This document shows, one piece after another, positions 12,634 to 24,771 of a stretch of 64,000 nt of DNA. The position numbers were made by a program, and so were the translations under genes. Origin of the DNA: Amanita rubescens (taxonomy: Eukaryota > Basidiomycota > Agaricomycetes > Agaricales > Amanitaceae); assembly GCA_015039365.1 (NCBI GenBank), contig WION01000112.1, positions 1 to 64,000 of the forward strand. Reading direction: 5' to 3'. The stretch's first letter is position 1. Each line of letters opens with the position of its first letter. The notes under the pieces are model-generated. The model did not search any database, was not told the origin of the DNA, and saw only the letters and a program-made list of their open reading frames with translations.

Positions 12634-13883
12634 CTAACTAGCTCCCTTCTCAACTTCATAAAAAAAAGGTATACTATCCATCGCCCCCGGTCTCTCGACA
12701 GAAATCCCCGCAGCCTGTTTGACGATAAGAAAGAATTCACGTTCAAAAGATGCTATATGAGACTGACCTGCGCTGCAAATTTGATTATATCTTCAATGTC
12801 CTTCTCCGTTATCCCACTTCTGAACTTTGAATTGGGTCCAAACCTCATCAATCCTCTTACAAAGTAACCTGTAAAACAATCACCAGCTCCTGTAGTGTCG
12901 TTCACGCCAGTCTCCAGCTTCACAGCGGGAACGTATGTGACAAAAGGTTCATCGGTATCAGGTAGGATGGCCATGACACCGCGAGCGCCAAGAGTGCATA
13001 CGATGTTTGTTTTTCTGAAACACGGCACTGCAGACATCATTCGCAACATTTCTTCTGTGCTCGACCAACTCTCAATCTCTTGATCAGCAGCGGCTCGAAA
13101 GAGATCTTCCGCTTCTCCTTCATTCACAATGAGCCAATTGACAAGGATCCAGGGAAATGTGCTCAATTGAGAGTGGGATGGAAGAGGGGATGGATTGAGA
13201 ATGGTGGTTGCGCCCCGTGCATGCTCCACAGCGTAACGGGTGGATTTTGGATGTATTTCATTTTGAAGCAATAAATGTGTGGCATCGGGAAAGTGGTGAT
13301 CGTCAGACACATCATCAAACCGTTCCTCATGACGTTGGCTATGATTTGCACCGGGAAACAAGACTGATACTTATGGTCAGCAAGATTAGATTGAGCCAAA
13401 AGGTATACTTACCGATGCAATTCTCGCCATTATCGGCTACTTGTATCAAAGCGCGTCCAGTAGACTCCTACGTCAGAAGTTCCAAGTCATTTCGTTGATC
13501 ACGGAAAATGTATACCCACCTCTGAGATGATGATGCCGTCGATGTTCATACCATGATTTTTCAACTCGGCTTTGAGCCATTCTCCATCCTTTCCTATGGT
13601 ACCATAAAAATCGACTGCACCTCCCGCTCGTGCAATAGCGACTGCTTGATTTGCACCTTTTCCACCTATGCGCCTTTTATAATCGCGGGACGATACAGTC
13701 TCACCTGGACGTGAGATGGATTGGACTGTAGAAGTTAAGTTAAGTATATAAAATTAAAAATGGAGCAGACCATAAAATGCTTCGTCAATATCTAAAATCA
13801 CACATTGAATCAGTAACACGATGATGATGATAAGATCCAAACACTTTGCTTATCGAACCGCGGACGACGCAGCGAGAAGTCAT
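12634..13883 (-). CDS. RBK1: Ribokinase (PfkB family)
   Basis: Six exons give 330 aa in frame: 13883-13850, 13791-13771, 13725-13520, 13467-13413, 13363-12768 and 12714-12634. Ribokinase phosphorylates D-ribose to ribose-5-phosphate in the cytosol. Motifs seen are RGSINIDEAF at the N-terminus, the substrate-binding GGKGANQAVA, QNEIHPKST and NPSPLPS in the middle, and the PfkB ATP/anion-hole signature DTTGAGDCFTG with the catalytic Asp. The N-terminus needs a GC-AG first intron (donor GC at 13849-13848) and a 21-nt second exon. Together they rebuild the NID motif that the unspliced frame lacks. The start is 92 bp from the divergent zinc-finger gene. Confidence 0.9.
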
Positions 13884-13974
13884 GACTGAGGTCACGTGCC
13901 CGGCGGAACAGGCAGAGACGGTTTTCTTGGGCAGCCTCTCGCCATTTGCTCTTGCTCTCATCTCATCGCACATA
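13884..13974. promoter_or_regulatory. Short bidirectional promoter (91 bp)
   Basis: The ribokinase ATG (minus) and the CCCH-protein ATG (plus, 13975) are only 91 bp apart, so one region must drive both genes. It contains GAGGTCACGTGCCC at about 13889-13902, with the E-box/CACGTG-like core GTCACGTG used by bHLH or bZIP factors. No TATA box is visible. The regulatory role is inferred from spacing alone. Confidence 0.45.
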
Positions 13975-16765
13975 ATGCCTTCTCAGGACTCTCATCTCGA
14001 CGCCGAGAGAGACAGAGACAGAGACAAGGAAAGAGATTACGAACCGGACCGTGCTGACCGTGCCCTGTCAAAGCAAAAACCTTCCTCAGCCCAAAAAAGT
14101 GCGCTTTTACTTCTTTCTTTCTACATCTCGCCTCACACTTTACTCATAGCAAAAGATCTCTCCCATGTCCCCTGCAAATTTTTCAAAGTCGGTGCTTGCA
14201 CGGCCGGCTCCTCTTGCCCCTTCTCCCATGTCGTCCCAGAGCCTGGTCAAAAAGAAGCATGCGCGTGGTTCGTCAAGGGTAATTGCAAGTTTGGGCACAA
14301 GTGCGCACTTGCACACATTCTACCCGGTCAAAGCATGGCAATGGATAGGAAAAACAAGAAAGCTGCTCAGGCCGCCGCCGCCGCCGCCACCGCCGCGGAG
14401 AAGGGCATATTAGGTCCAAAGGATGGCTCAAAAGATGCTACTGCTAGGGGTACTGTTGCGCGCAAGCGGGATGGACACCTAAGCACCTCTGTCGCTGGAC
14501 ACACCGGCCCCCACGGCAATGGTTCCGCGGCTCACGGCGGATCAGGACGAAATGCCCTCCTTACGGGCGGTTCAACCGCTCCTACCCGAATTCTTTCGTC
14601 TTCCTCGGCTTCTACCCCGTCGACGCGACCCCCTATCAATATGCCATTGAAAGCACCTATATCACCATCCGCCCCTGCCCCTTCGCTCAAAGATACTGAT
14701 TTCGCTTCGTTTGCCGCCATAGACGAAATGGAAGGCGTAGACTTGCCTGCGCCACAGGGACAGGGCAAAACGGACCATGAGACAAAAGAAGAACAGGAGT
14801 ACGGAAATCCCCCATCAGATGCCGGTACAAGTGACCTCGCTCGTGTGGCTGATGTGGGTCAGCCGAGACGCGAATCTCAGCCACCGTCGCCAGTCCATCT
14901 CCCAACTTCTGCACCTCGACCCTCTGCCCCTCCTGCAATGACAAACTTCGGCCCGATAGGGTCACCTCCTTCTGCCACGCGAACAAATGGCTTGCTTGCC
15001 TCCCGTAAAGTTCCAGGCACGATATCACCAGGAACATCACCTCGCTCCAACAGTGGCGCTAACTTCCTCCATCCCAACATTAATCATGGTATATATATAG
15101 TTCTGATCGCATGTGTTATTGCTAAAGGCATCCTTAGCAGAGCTCTCGCTATCTCCACCCTCCGTGAGCAACGCAGGTCCTCAGCCTTTCTTACCATCGT
15201 CCCCCTTCTCTGCACCCGGAGCGCAGTCGGTCTTTTTATCCAGCTCGTTGAGCACACGTGGAGATACTGGTGCCAACCTTGGTTTCATGAGCGGTGTGTC
15301 AGGCAGAGACAATAGTGGGCCGAGTGCATTCAATATGGGAGGTATGGCCGCAAGCTTGGGCACGGGCATGGCTTTGCTCGGTGGAAACGGAGATGGCTTC
15401 GACGATTATGCCGTTGGAATATCAAAAACAAGTCGAATGGGGCGAATTAATGCAGCAGCAGAACAGGCTGTGGTTGACGAAGACTTGGAAGAATTCATAC
15501 CAAGCTCATTGTCGGATTTATTGACGCCCGAAGAGAGGAGACGGAGGATGTCTCGAAGCGGTCAGCAAAAGCCCCAAGTACAACCGCAAGTGCCAGGCGT
15601 CCCCATGCCAGCAACGAGGCCTCCCGTTGCCGGAGATTCATCCTCACCAGGTGCTCAACTCGGCCATCGCTATTCGCGTTCCGTCCCCGCACCGTCGTTG
15701 CTGGGCGATCTAAAGTCCATATGGTCTGATACAGGTGCTAACTCCCAGAAGGGGGTAGCCGTGGCCTCAGATCGCAACGAAATCACTGCTTTGCCGACGT
15801 TTACCAACAAACCTGTCTTGAACGGCGGCAGTAATCTTTTAACAGACGACATGGGCTTGAGCATGAGTATGGGATCCTCCTCCAGCATTGGCACGCACAT
15901 GAACGTCGGGCTGAGCCCAAGCAACGCGAGTGCAGCCTTCCTACCTAGCTTCCATCATCACTATCTGAAAGCCAAGCAGCAAAATCAGGTCGGCCTTCTC
16001 AGCACAGGGTCAGTAGCGGCCGCGGGCAACAGAAACGGTCCAGGTGTGGCAAATTTGACAAGAGGTGTAAGAACCCCAAGCGGACCACTTTTTTCCGGCG
16101 TTGGCGCTAGTAACAACACTCCGATCCCTGGCAATGTCGGGGTTCACACACATGGAGGCACCGTTCACACTTATCGTACAACACCCTCGCCATTTGATTT
16201 GACGCAACCTCAACATCAACACCACAGCGCCACGAACAGGGGCCCGGGCGCATTCGGGACCGGGGTAGACGATCCACTCGCCAACAATCAATACCTTTCA
16301 TCACCAGGTGCCCGTGCTTTGCAGGCGCACGCACCCGGCCAAAGTCTACCTCAGGGTCTTGCGGCAGGCTTATCTAGGATTCATGCACTCCCTCCACTTC
16401 CTAGTCTTACATCTCCTGGCACCAGCGTAAACACTGATGTTGATGGCGGCGTTCCTACCAGCGGACCCTATGGAGAATGGAAAGGCCCCGCATCCCCAGC
16501 TCCTAATATGATTGGTGGAAACTATATACCCTTTGCGACAGGAGCAGTAGGCCAAACAAGCATGCTCAACCATAACGGAGACACAAGCTTGTCGCGCATG
16601 TCCTACTCTACTGTCGCCAGAGTAGGAGGGTCCATCGTGGGTGGCAATAACCCAAGTCCACCTGGATTGTCAAGGGGAAGCTCAAGTGCGGGGCGATATC
16701 CGCTTGCGTATGGAGAGCCATCAAGGCCAACTGACGATGACGAGCTATTTACTATGGACGGATAG
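13975..16765 (+). CDS. Two-finger CCCH zinc-finger protein (Lee1/Cps3-like)
   Basis: Exons are 13975-14098, 14150-15088 and 15138 (or 15141)-16765. The last ends ...DDDELFTMDG with a TAG. Two C-X7-C-X5-C-X3-H fingers sit near residues 46-90: CKFFKVGACTAGSSCPFSH and CAWFVKGNCKFGHKCALAH. Finger pairs of this kind bind RNA. The rest is long, Ser/Pro/Gly-rich and disordered, with an Ala run and a conserved block (DEDLEEFIPSSLSDLLTPEE) seen in fungal Lee1-like proteins. The first intron (51 nt) is a multiple of three without a stop, so retention would add 17 residues. A role in mRNA regulation is inferred from the family. Confidence 0.85.
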
Positions 16766-17220
16766 GAGTTGATGTTAATGGTGTGATCTCTGTTCATTTC
16801 TTGAAAAAAAAAATCCTATTAGTTGGGATTCTTGCTTACTGCTGTCCACTGGCTGGAGATAGACCAGAAAGTAGGGCGGCACTAGAAGCTTGGCTTCTCC
16901 AACCTCAATAACTCTCCGCGACACCTACTTTACATTGGACGCTCCTTATCCCATGATCATCTACATATCACTCTACCTCTGGTTTGGACAAGCCAGCTTC
17001 ATACCAACAACGAGCAAGGATCCGCAGCACCAGTCTGCGATCAGTACCCTTGTTTCTGTTACTTTGTATCCCCAATCTCTTTGTTGAAGTAGCAAAACAG
17101 TGAATACATTACAGTACTTTTAGAGGTACATAAAGTATCTTGTCAATGTAAAAATTACAGAAATACACGTCAGTATGCGTCGTAAGATGAATAACCAGCG
17201 CGAACTCCGCTATTACGAGC
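16766..17220. other. Convergent 3' intergenic region
   Basis: The region holds the 3' flanks of two converging genes, with an A-run at 16805-16812 and AT-rich sequence near 17100-17170. The plus-strand frame at 16890-17087 has no gene-like features. No RNA gene is visible. Confidence 0.4.
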
Positions 17221-17223
17221 CTT

Positions 17224-18600
17224 CATGATACGGAGGAGGCCGGACGTCATTGTCCGCCTGCGAATGAGTAACATCGGGCTGTGGCCTCGCGTCAGTGGTC
17301 AAAAACTGAGGGGGAGTGGGAACGATCGTACTGGTTCTTTCCTGATTGGCTGGTACTCGTGACTTGTAGTTGGCCTAGTAGCCGGGGCACTAGATAACGC
17401 CGACTGAAGAAAGCCACTGGTTCTTGATAAGCTGGGGCTCCCAGACCTAGCAAACGCTGGATCAGCCGCTACAAACGGCGAAAAATTGCCCAGTCGTCGT
17501 AGGTTCGCTTGTTCCCTCCTGCGCCATAGCCAGATCAATAAGGCAATTCCGAATAGAACAACAACGATCCCTCCAACGACACCACCCGCGATAGCGCCGG
17601 ATTTGACACTGTGGCTTGAGTGACTGGGTCCAGTAGTCGATGTTGTGTTGGCTGGCTGTTCATACATGAAAAGTCAAGCCGTAGCGTAGCGTTATTATCA
17701 TGCGCCTCGATTTGAAGCTGGTGGTTTGTCGAGAGTTAGATTGAACGATTGAAAGATGGGGACTTGGTGAATAGCGAGTGACTGATCTGGCGGGACTGTG
17801 TTTGAAAACAATGGGCGTTCCGTTATCAAGAGTGAATGTGGCTGAAGGCTGATTTGGGCTATCCGTTAGGTTTGGTAGCACGCCGAAAACCGAGATTGCG
17901 GTGCCTGGAAATGGCGATGTAGTGACAAGGACAACGCAAACATAGGTGCTTACCATAGAATGAAAAGTTAACTTTTGAAGTAGGCGAGTTGGCGACATGA
18001 GCCGTATTATTGAAATCGAACGACGTCCCTTCTTCACTCCAGTTCCCAGTGTATTGAACGGTGGGGTCTGTATCATCTACTTTGACCAACACATCGCCGT
18101 TATAGGACAGTTGGGAGGAAGGCGTGATCATGAAGTAGTCAAACCAGACGATTACATTGTTCTCGGTGTTGAATGTCAATGTAAGTGTATGGTCGCCATC
18201 ATCTGGGATATTTGGTGTCTGGAAATATAGTTGTCTGTACAAATTCGTGTTTGTGACTTCTACTTGGAAGGAAGTGGGCGATGAGCCGTCTATACTCCAA
18301 GTGCATTAGGCGGATTAGTAACATTGGTGGGAAGAACGCCAATCGTCCCGTACGCAGAGATGGAGGCACCTGCAACTAAATTAGATGTATACATCATCCT
18401 TCGGAACATGAAACCAACCTTTGAACGTGTAAATCACGCTGGATCCAGCGGTCACCGTTCTATGTGCTGTTTTATTGAATTCGTATGTGCCTAAACCAGT
18501 GAGCCAGGCAGAAGAATATACAATGTTGGGATCTGAGTCGTCAATAAAGATATCGTTCATGTAGGGCAAGTTGAAAGACTGACAGTGACATATTTCTCAG
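17224..18600 (-). pseudogene. Single-pass membrane protein with two beta-sandwich ectodomains, frameshifted
   Basis: On the minus strand two related ectodomain repeats are visible. Repeat 1 has DDSDPNIVYSSAW and ends near ITPSS; repeat 2 has DDTDPTVQYTGNW and ends LQIEAHDNNATLRLDF. A Ser/Thr stalk follows, then a Gly/Ala/Val membrane helix (IAGGVVGGIVVVLFGIALLIW) before RRR, and a cytoplasmic tail. This architecture is common in mushrooms; relatives have a signal peptide, but I could not place one here. The frame breaks twice. LRLDF and the following MYEQPAN are one base out of register near 17664. The plausible tail ending RPPPYHEGS (TAA near 17224) is one base out of register with the helix frame. 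Two single-base losses point to decay, or to assembly errors. Confidence 0.6.
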
Positions 18601-18677
18601 GAGATTGAACGTTTGTAGAAAAGGCACACAATAATTGCCGTTTCCCACAACCGCTTTCGTCACCGGCCGCCGATTTC

Positions 18678-19337
18678 ATGGAGGCTTTCTTCGACAACGG
18701 GACTAATGTCCTAAATACTCATATCTGTGCTGCGCACGATAATTCAATTATTTATACCATTACAACCACCTTTGGCTTCTGGGGCCGTAAACTGGTCACT
18801 ATCCTCAAAGACGCTAACCCACCTCCTGGCGAGTCACCAACTGTGGGCGCAATTAACTGGAAAGAGCGCTACTTTGAGATACATGCACACCGGAAGATTA
18901 TATCCGAAATTAAGGCAACGGAACGACTTTCTGTTCGAAGGTGTGTAGCCACGCACGGTCCACCACGCTTGTGATATTAAAATAACGTAAAGTGTGATAA
19001 ATGGATTTGAGAAATGGGATATGACTAGAAAACGCCGATGGAAATGGCATCCACACAGCCAGGAGTACCAGGTCAGCTTTCACAAGAACGAGTGGCAGGT
19101 ATGACCCCGTTTTTTACCCCACCATGCCAGTACATTCTCAAGGGCATCGATCTCAAGGTCTTGGCGGACGAAGTAGTTGGAACCTTTGCTGTTTCCTTCC
19201 GTCCCCATCTCATTCGCAAAGAAAAACTCTTATCGCTGAATTTATCACGCAAAGCATTGGAGAACGACGAAGTCTTCCTTTTATTACTTTTAATCTATTC
19301 AGAAGCTAAGAGGCAGGAAGACTCGGTAAGCTTTTGA
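18678..19337 (+). CDS. DUF6593-like protein
   Basis: Three exons (18678-18940, 19029-19098, 19131-19337) join in frame to about 179 aa. The pattern matches the basidiomycete DUF6593 family: an N-terminal strand run (NSIIYTITTTF), a GAINW core, RRWKWHPHSQEYQVSFHKN, and a hydrophobic C-terminal helix (DEVFLLLLLIYSEAKRQED). Proteins of this type are small and lipocalin-like, and their function is unknown. It lies between the decayed membrane gene and the convergent AC40 gene. The last intron could also be spliced at GTAAGC near 19326, changing only the final residues. Confidence 0.65.
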
Positions 19338-19491
19338 TTTTGCGTCTCTCCGTAGCTGAACATTGGCTACAGAATTTTGGACCGATATCGGGAGCGGGAG
19401 CTTTGTAGGGTACTATACCATATCTTGTTAGCTTGCATTGTACTTTTGATAACCACGCATGATATACCCACATCTGCGTCAGAGTGACATT

Positions 19492-20831
19492 TTAACAAAC
19501 CGCCATAACAACGTCTCCCTCGACATCTCTGCCTTCTCCAAGCCCCAATGCCGCTTTTCGTATCCTTGCAATTTTGTCCCTCATAACGCCGATAGATTCC
19601 AGAAAGATCCGTTCAGGTGCATATGGCCCTTCAGATTCCACGTTGACTATGACACCAACGGATCAATGCTGAGACCGAAAACGAACACACGTGCACGTAC
19701 ACAAGAAGAAGTCCCTCACCCTATCCAACTCCACTGAATCGGCAAATTCTGGATGTCGAAGTACCTCTCGACTAACGCTGTCCCTCCGCAAATTATCTTC
19801 GTCAATGCTAACCATTTTTGTTACAGGATCAACCTGGACCACACCAGGGCAAAAACATGACTTGAACAAGTCAGCATTCTCTGGTGGGATCGGCTTTTTT
19901 AGGGTAACGTGGGGCAGTAATCTGTACGAAGCAGTCGCTGTAAAGACTTGTGTGAGCCGGATATCAAATGAATAAAGCAAATCCAACAAACCAACGGGAG
20001 TGAATTTCGCATGATCCTTTCCAACCCCCTTCACCGCATGTACCTCCATATGGACTTGCTGGCCTGGCCTCAGCTTCACTAGCACAATGTCCGGATTTGT
20101 GGACGCTGGAGGATTACTCGCAAATACTTCAGCCTGTTCGCCAGCAGGTTTCCAAGTCAAGTGAGACGATTTTAATTCATGGTTGATGTACAACTCTCCA
20201 GGGTCGGTTGATCCTTTCGGCGCATGTGGATTACGCTCGCAGGTTAGCTTAATCTCGAAGACAACTGTATTTCGGTCCGTAGCTTGTTCATTTTCGCCTG
20301 CCATACGATTCATCAGTGCATCGGATATGATATATATAACTGAAAATAAACTGACGTTCTTTCATGACTACAAGTGCGGGGTCTACGTTCAGAGGAACGA
20401 GACCTATTCGATGTGCCAGTACTTCGTCTACAATAATGGTTGTATTGTTCCAAACATATACGTGCTCTATGCAAACTGTAGGCACCTTGAAATTCTGTGA
20501 GTCGGGGTCCAACTGACACTGAGAGATACGCACCTCAGCAATCATTATACGACGAAAAGCATTGGCTATGGAGGCATCCACCCCGACCAAGTCAAATTCT
20601 ATTGATCTGTTTGATAACCGTTGAATCTTGACCTGCAGAGTCTATCTTGCAATGAATGATCAAAGAAGGCTCATGTTTTTCGAGTGATGTGAGACGCACC
20701 TTTCTAAACTTTTCCAGATTCCACGCGTGATCCTCATCAGGGTAATGTCCTGGAAAATCTGTGCTAGATATATTCGTGACTCTCTCAGCGCGTACGCCTA
20801 CAAGTCGCCGGGGGTCAATTTCCTGAACCAT
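19492..20831 (-). CDS. RPC40: DNA-directed RNA polymerases I and III subunit AC40
   Basis: Six exons join to 352 aa: 20831-20700, 20632-20534, 20485-20356, 20297-19992, 19937-19701 and 19646-19492. AC40 pairs with AC19 to form the alpha-like assembly platform of RNA polymerases I and III in the nucleus. Family landmarks are [51 protein letters not shown] and [11 protein letters not shown], followed by [15 protein letters not shown] and an IG-V-RDK helix at the C-terminus. The length agrees with yeast (335) and human (346) proteins. Exon 2 was placed by its match to the family ([15 protein letters not shown]); the unspliced frame would add an unrelated segment. Confidence 0.95.
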
Positions 20832-21189
20832 GGAATCGCGGGTAAGAAATTGGCATCATTTTCTCACATTTATTTATATAGTATGTCCGGAACGCTGTTA
20901 TTCCCTTATTCTATGTTCACCTCGTTGCAGTTGTAGGATACCCATAGATTCGTATGCTAAACCCAAGTTCGCTGCGTATAGTAGCCAAGGATCGGGTGAT
21001 CTATCGGAATAGGCATGTGTCCTCTGCTACCATGATTTCTTCCTTCCTCTTTCCTTCTTCCCACCTCCGTCCCGGCGCCTCACACCGACAGGCAAAGGAT
21101 TTGGAGAGAAGCGTCTTCATGAGTGGATCCGCTTCGAGATAAACTTTGTGCTCATGGAACATTGGATATTGCAGATATAGCTGACATTA

Positions 21190-22030
21190 GTACTGACATC
21201 CTTCGTGTCGGTTGATCAATCTTTCTCTACCCACGTCCCGGAGTTCACTGTCATCGAACGGTATGTCCTGTCATATCATCTCGGAGGTGTGATTGATCTT
21301 GTATTTCAGGGACGGCAAGTCAGTGGAAATCGGGACAAAAAATGTCAAAAAGGTCTATCATGGCGACCAAGGCGCAAAACGGGTTCGATATATTCAGAAC
21401 ATTTATCGCCAGTTGCAAGAGAAAGGTGTACCTCACGTGGATGCTCTTACCCACGCAGCTGGTTCAACGAAATATGAAAGGGATCGCTGTCAAACCAAGC
21501 AACTGCTAGACGCCATCATCTGTGTTTCACGAGCACTCCAGGTATGTACCACAATATCACGCCCGTGTATGTGAACTCACATCACATAATAGGTTCTCCA
21601 CCAAGCGCCGCCATTATTTCATAAAGATATCCGATGGCCCAATGTTCTTCGGCAGGCCGACGATTACACTCTCTGGTTTATTATTGATTGGGACGATGCT
21701 GTTGACCCTAATAATGTAGCAGCAAATCATTTCTGTCAGAAGGGACACTCTCCGCGTATTTTTATGGATAACCACGGAGCCGAGGTGAACATATGGAGTG
21801 TCGGAAACCTCATTCTAGAGTCTACTAGTTTTACCTTAGATCTCTCGCCTGAGCTGGTGAAGCTTGGCACGTGGATGCAGAATGCGGCGCCTGACGCAAA
21901 GGATGCCCTGATTGCAGTCGAAGCATATGCCCAGGAAAGCTTTCTAGTTTGGCAATATGTTACAAACTCGATTCCGCTTCGTGGCCCATACATGTCCTGT
22001 CACTGTGTGACTGTGACACCTCGGCGATAA
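21190..22030 (+). pseudogene. Kinase-like C-lobe, N-terminus missing
   Basis: Coding exons end at 21260 and then run 21310-21541 and 21593-22030, with GT-AG introns in register. The readable protein carries EIGTKNVKKVYHG, a catalytic loop FHKDIRWPNVL (HxDxxxxN kept) and DWDDA in place of DFG. This resembles the fungal kinase-like domains often found beside or within Crinkler genes. No ATG or Gly-rich loop could be found upstream (20940-21190), so the N-lobe seems lost. It ends 5 bp before the Crinkler-like start. It could be a decayed paralogue or the remnant of a Crinkler with a kinase C-terminus. Confidence 0.55.
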
Positions 22031-22035
22031 CGGCC

Positions 22036-24771
22036 ATGCCTTTCATTGTCAAACTCAAGAAGGCCGGCGCCTCGGCTGAGTTGACTCAGACTATACTTGC
22101 ACGTTTTGATGCACGGCCAAGCTGGGAAGATCTCGCCTCGAAAATCGACAAGGAGTTTAGCATTTCATCGAACAACGTCGGTGTTGTTTTCTTAGACGAA
22201 GTCGATGGCAACATTACTCTCAAAAACGAGCAAGAGCTTCAGTCTTTCTACGATACCTTTAGTCCATCTTCTGGAAAACTCAAGTTTGTCGTGCAGGATC
22301 TGCAGACTCCTTATTGTGAGTCCGCTTCCAAGAGTCATTGTCCCTACTACCTATGATTCATCACTCCTCAATTAGCCCCAAGGACAACCCCTTCCACTTG
22401 GCCAGCGAGTTCCAACCTATCTAACCTATCCAAGCCCGGTAAGCAATTAGCAGTTAGACTGATGAAAATTGCTCAATAATCGGCTCAGATGATCTCACAC
22501 TTTTCTGCTGGATTCTCAATGAGTCCAACAGCCCTTTCGCCATCGACATCGGACAAAGCATGACGGTGTATCACCTGAAAAAAGCGATCAAGAAGAAGAA
22601 AGAACGTACGTTTGATGGCATCGACTCCGACACCCTCGAGCTCTGGAAGGTGAGCGAGATTTTCCCTGTGCGGGTCTGTGATGTGACATTACTTTTCTCA
22701 GCCCAAGGACTCCAACCCTATTGCTGCGGTGCCCCAAAGCACTCTGGCTGAACGTATCGGATCCCTGGGTGGTCTTTCGACATTTGCAAACAAATTAGAG
22801 CCCACGCACAGGCTCTCCCGTATCTTTTCAACGCGGCCTCGCGAAGACGACATCCACATAGTTGTAAACGTCCCGACCACTGGTGAGAGAGTAAAGCCCC
22901 GCCTACACGTAAGCATTCTCGTAATTTCTCTGACTGATGCTCCCTCATTTTTCCACTCTTGCTCCTGTATTTTGCCAATGTTTCATGCTGGCCCATCCTT
23001 ATCATTGCCATTTCTCTGCTGCCATGATTTCTTATTAGCAACCATCACACCTTTCTCATCGCGGGATTCAAATGTCCTGCCGAACCCACAGTCATCCTGG
23101 CTAGCTGAAGTCAAAAATGTTTATCTGCGAAGGGATACAGTTGCAGGACTGTATAGACGACTCAAGAGATATCGTTTCATTCAGGTATTGTCATGACGTT
23201 GAATGTTCTGAAACCCTTACTCTATGAAGGTTCGTGGGACTCCTGGGAGCGGCAAGACAGTGCTTGCCCGATTACTTGGTACTCATATCTCGCAGCAAGA
23301 CTCCGGTGTGCACGTTATTTGGATCCAAGGGTGGCCACAGCGGGTAGTAGAGAGTCGCGACTATCAGTCGTATCTTCAAGACAAAAACTGGAAAATAGAT
23401 AGAAAAACAGTGTTCATCTTCGACGAAGCGCAAGCGACGTATCGTGATGGTACGCTCTGGCACCACTTTTTCAATCCATGGAGACGTTCAACGCTCTCGC
23501 GATCGTCTTTTGTAGCTATGGCAACCCCTTATTGCGTATCAATGTAGGGGAGACCATGGAGATCCCGACCCTAATATCGGTCCCTGATTACCAGCGGGTC
23601 ACGTTACGTCATGTTGACCACGAAGATAACCTTCCTCCAGTTGGACTCCTTTTCACCCAGAGCGAGTTTAACGATCTGATCAAGAACCAGAAATCTTATT
23701 TTGATGAGTCTTTTTTTGATGACGTTTTTCGTATTACGAACGGGCACGTGGGAGCGATCCATGATTTCATTCAAATAGTTACTAGCGACGACGTAAGTCC
23801 TTTGCGTTAGAAAGGGTCATGGTCTGACATTCGGTTCAGTCATTTCGTGAATCCAAGCATGCCGGCGAACTTTACACTTGGGATTCATTTCTGGGCGCAT
23901 TCACCCCCAAAAAGTTGCTACGAAGGCTCGGTTCCACTGGCGTATTCTCAAGGGGGCTACCACCAAATGAGGCACTCCAATCCTCGGCCACCGCCGGTGT
24001 TTTTTCTGTTGTCCTTTCTAAGAATGTTGTAACGGATTCCGACTTTGGGACTGGTTCGGAGAGGAGCGACGCGCTTCAGCAGTGTTTTCGCAACGGTTGG
24101 CTCCACGCAGACAAGTTCAAGACAGATTTACAAGTCACCGGTTACTTCTTCCCGTCGTCGCTTCACCGCTGGTATGTGGAGTGGAAACTATGGGGCAATG
24201 TCTCCGGAGAAAATTTCCAAGGGGCCCGATTCAATGCAAATAGTCTTCTGGAATTTGTGATCGACGCCATTCGCCTGTTCTCCCCGCACCTTCTCTCGGC
24301 TGAAAGAAGATTAGGTCCCGGTTGTATTCAGCGACCACCCGAAGCACAGTATCAGGACGAACTGTATCGCTGCTGTCACACTCTTTCGGAAGGGTCGCTG
24401 GTCACCTTCCCCGAATTTGGAATGGCGAAAGGGCGTGTAGATTTCTATATTCCTGCCAAACGTTGGGGGATAGAGCTTCTACGCAATGGTGATCGACTGG
24501 CAAGTCATTGGAGTCGATTCTCCGAAGAAGGGTCATACACGAGGACAATTTCTCCAGCTGACTACATCATTGTCGACTGTCGTACTACACGTCCGTTGGC
24601 GAAACATACACGTAAGTGGACTCAAGTCTTTGGTCATTGCTCCACTGATACAATTACTAAGAGATGTCAAAATTATACCATGCTGTGTTCGAGGACAACT
24701 TCACCCATGTACGTATTCTGGACAACAGGCTCTGTGAAGTTAAGAGCTTCCCACTGTTGAGGTCATCGTGA
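22036..24771 (+). pseudogene. Crinkler-like protein: PB1-like, ubiquitin-like, P-loop NTPase and nuclease, one frameshift
   Basis: Exons are about 22036-22315, 22376-22438, 22489-22649, 22702-22908, 23092-23184, 23230-23792, 23840-24611 and 24662-24771. Domain order: PB1-like N-terminus (RPSWEDLASKIDKEF), Crinkler ubiquitin-like header (LFCWILNE ... LELWK), P-loop NTPase (Walker A GTPGSGKT, Walker B VFIFDEAQ), and a C-terminal PD-(D/E)XK-type nuclease (GRVDFYI, then WGIELLR). Crinklers with NTPase and nuclease domains occur in many fungi and oomycetes; secreted ones act on host nuclei, others may act in conflict. All intron phases close except inside the sixth exon. Near 23475 one base is missing between HHFF and SMETFNALAIVFCSYG, so the gene is probably broken or the assembly has an error. 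No signal peptide is seen. Confidence 0.75.
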
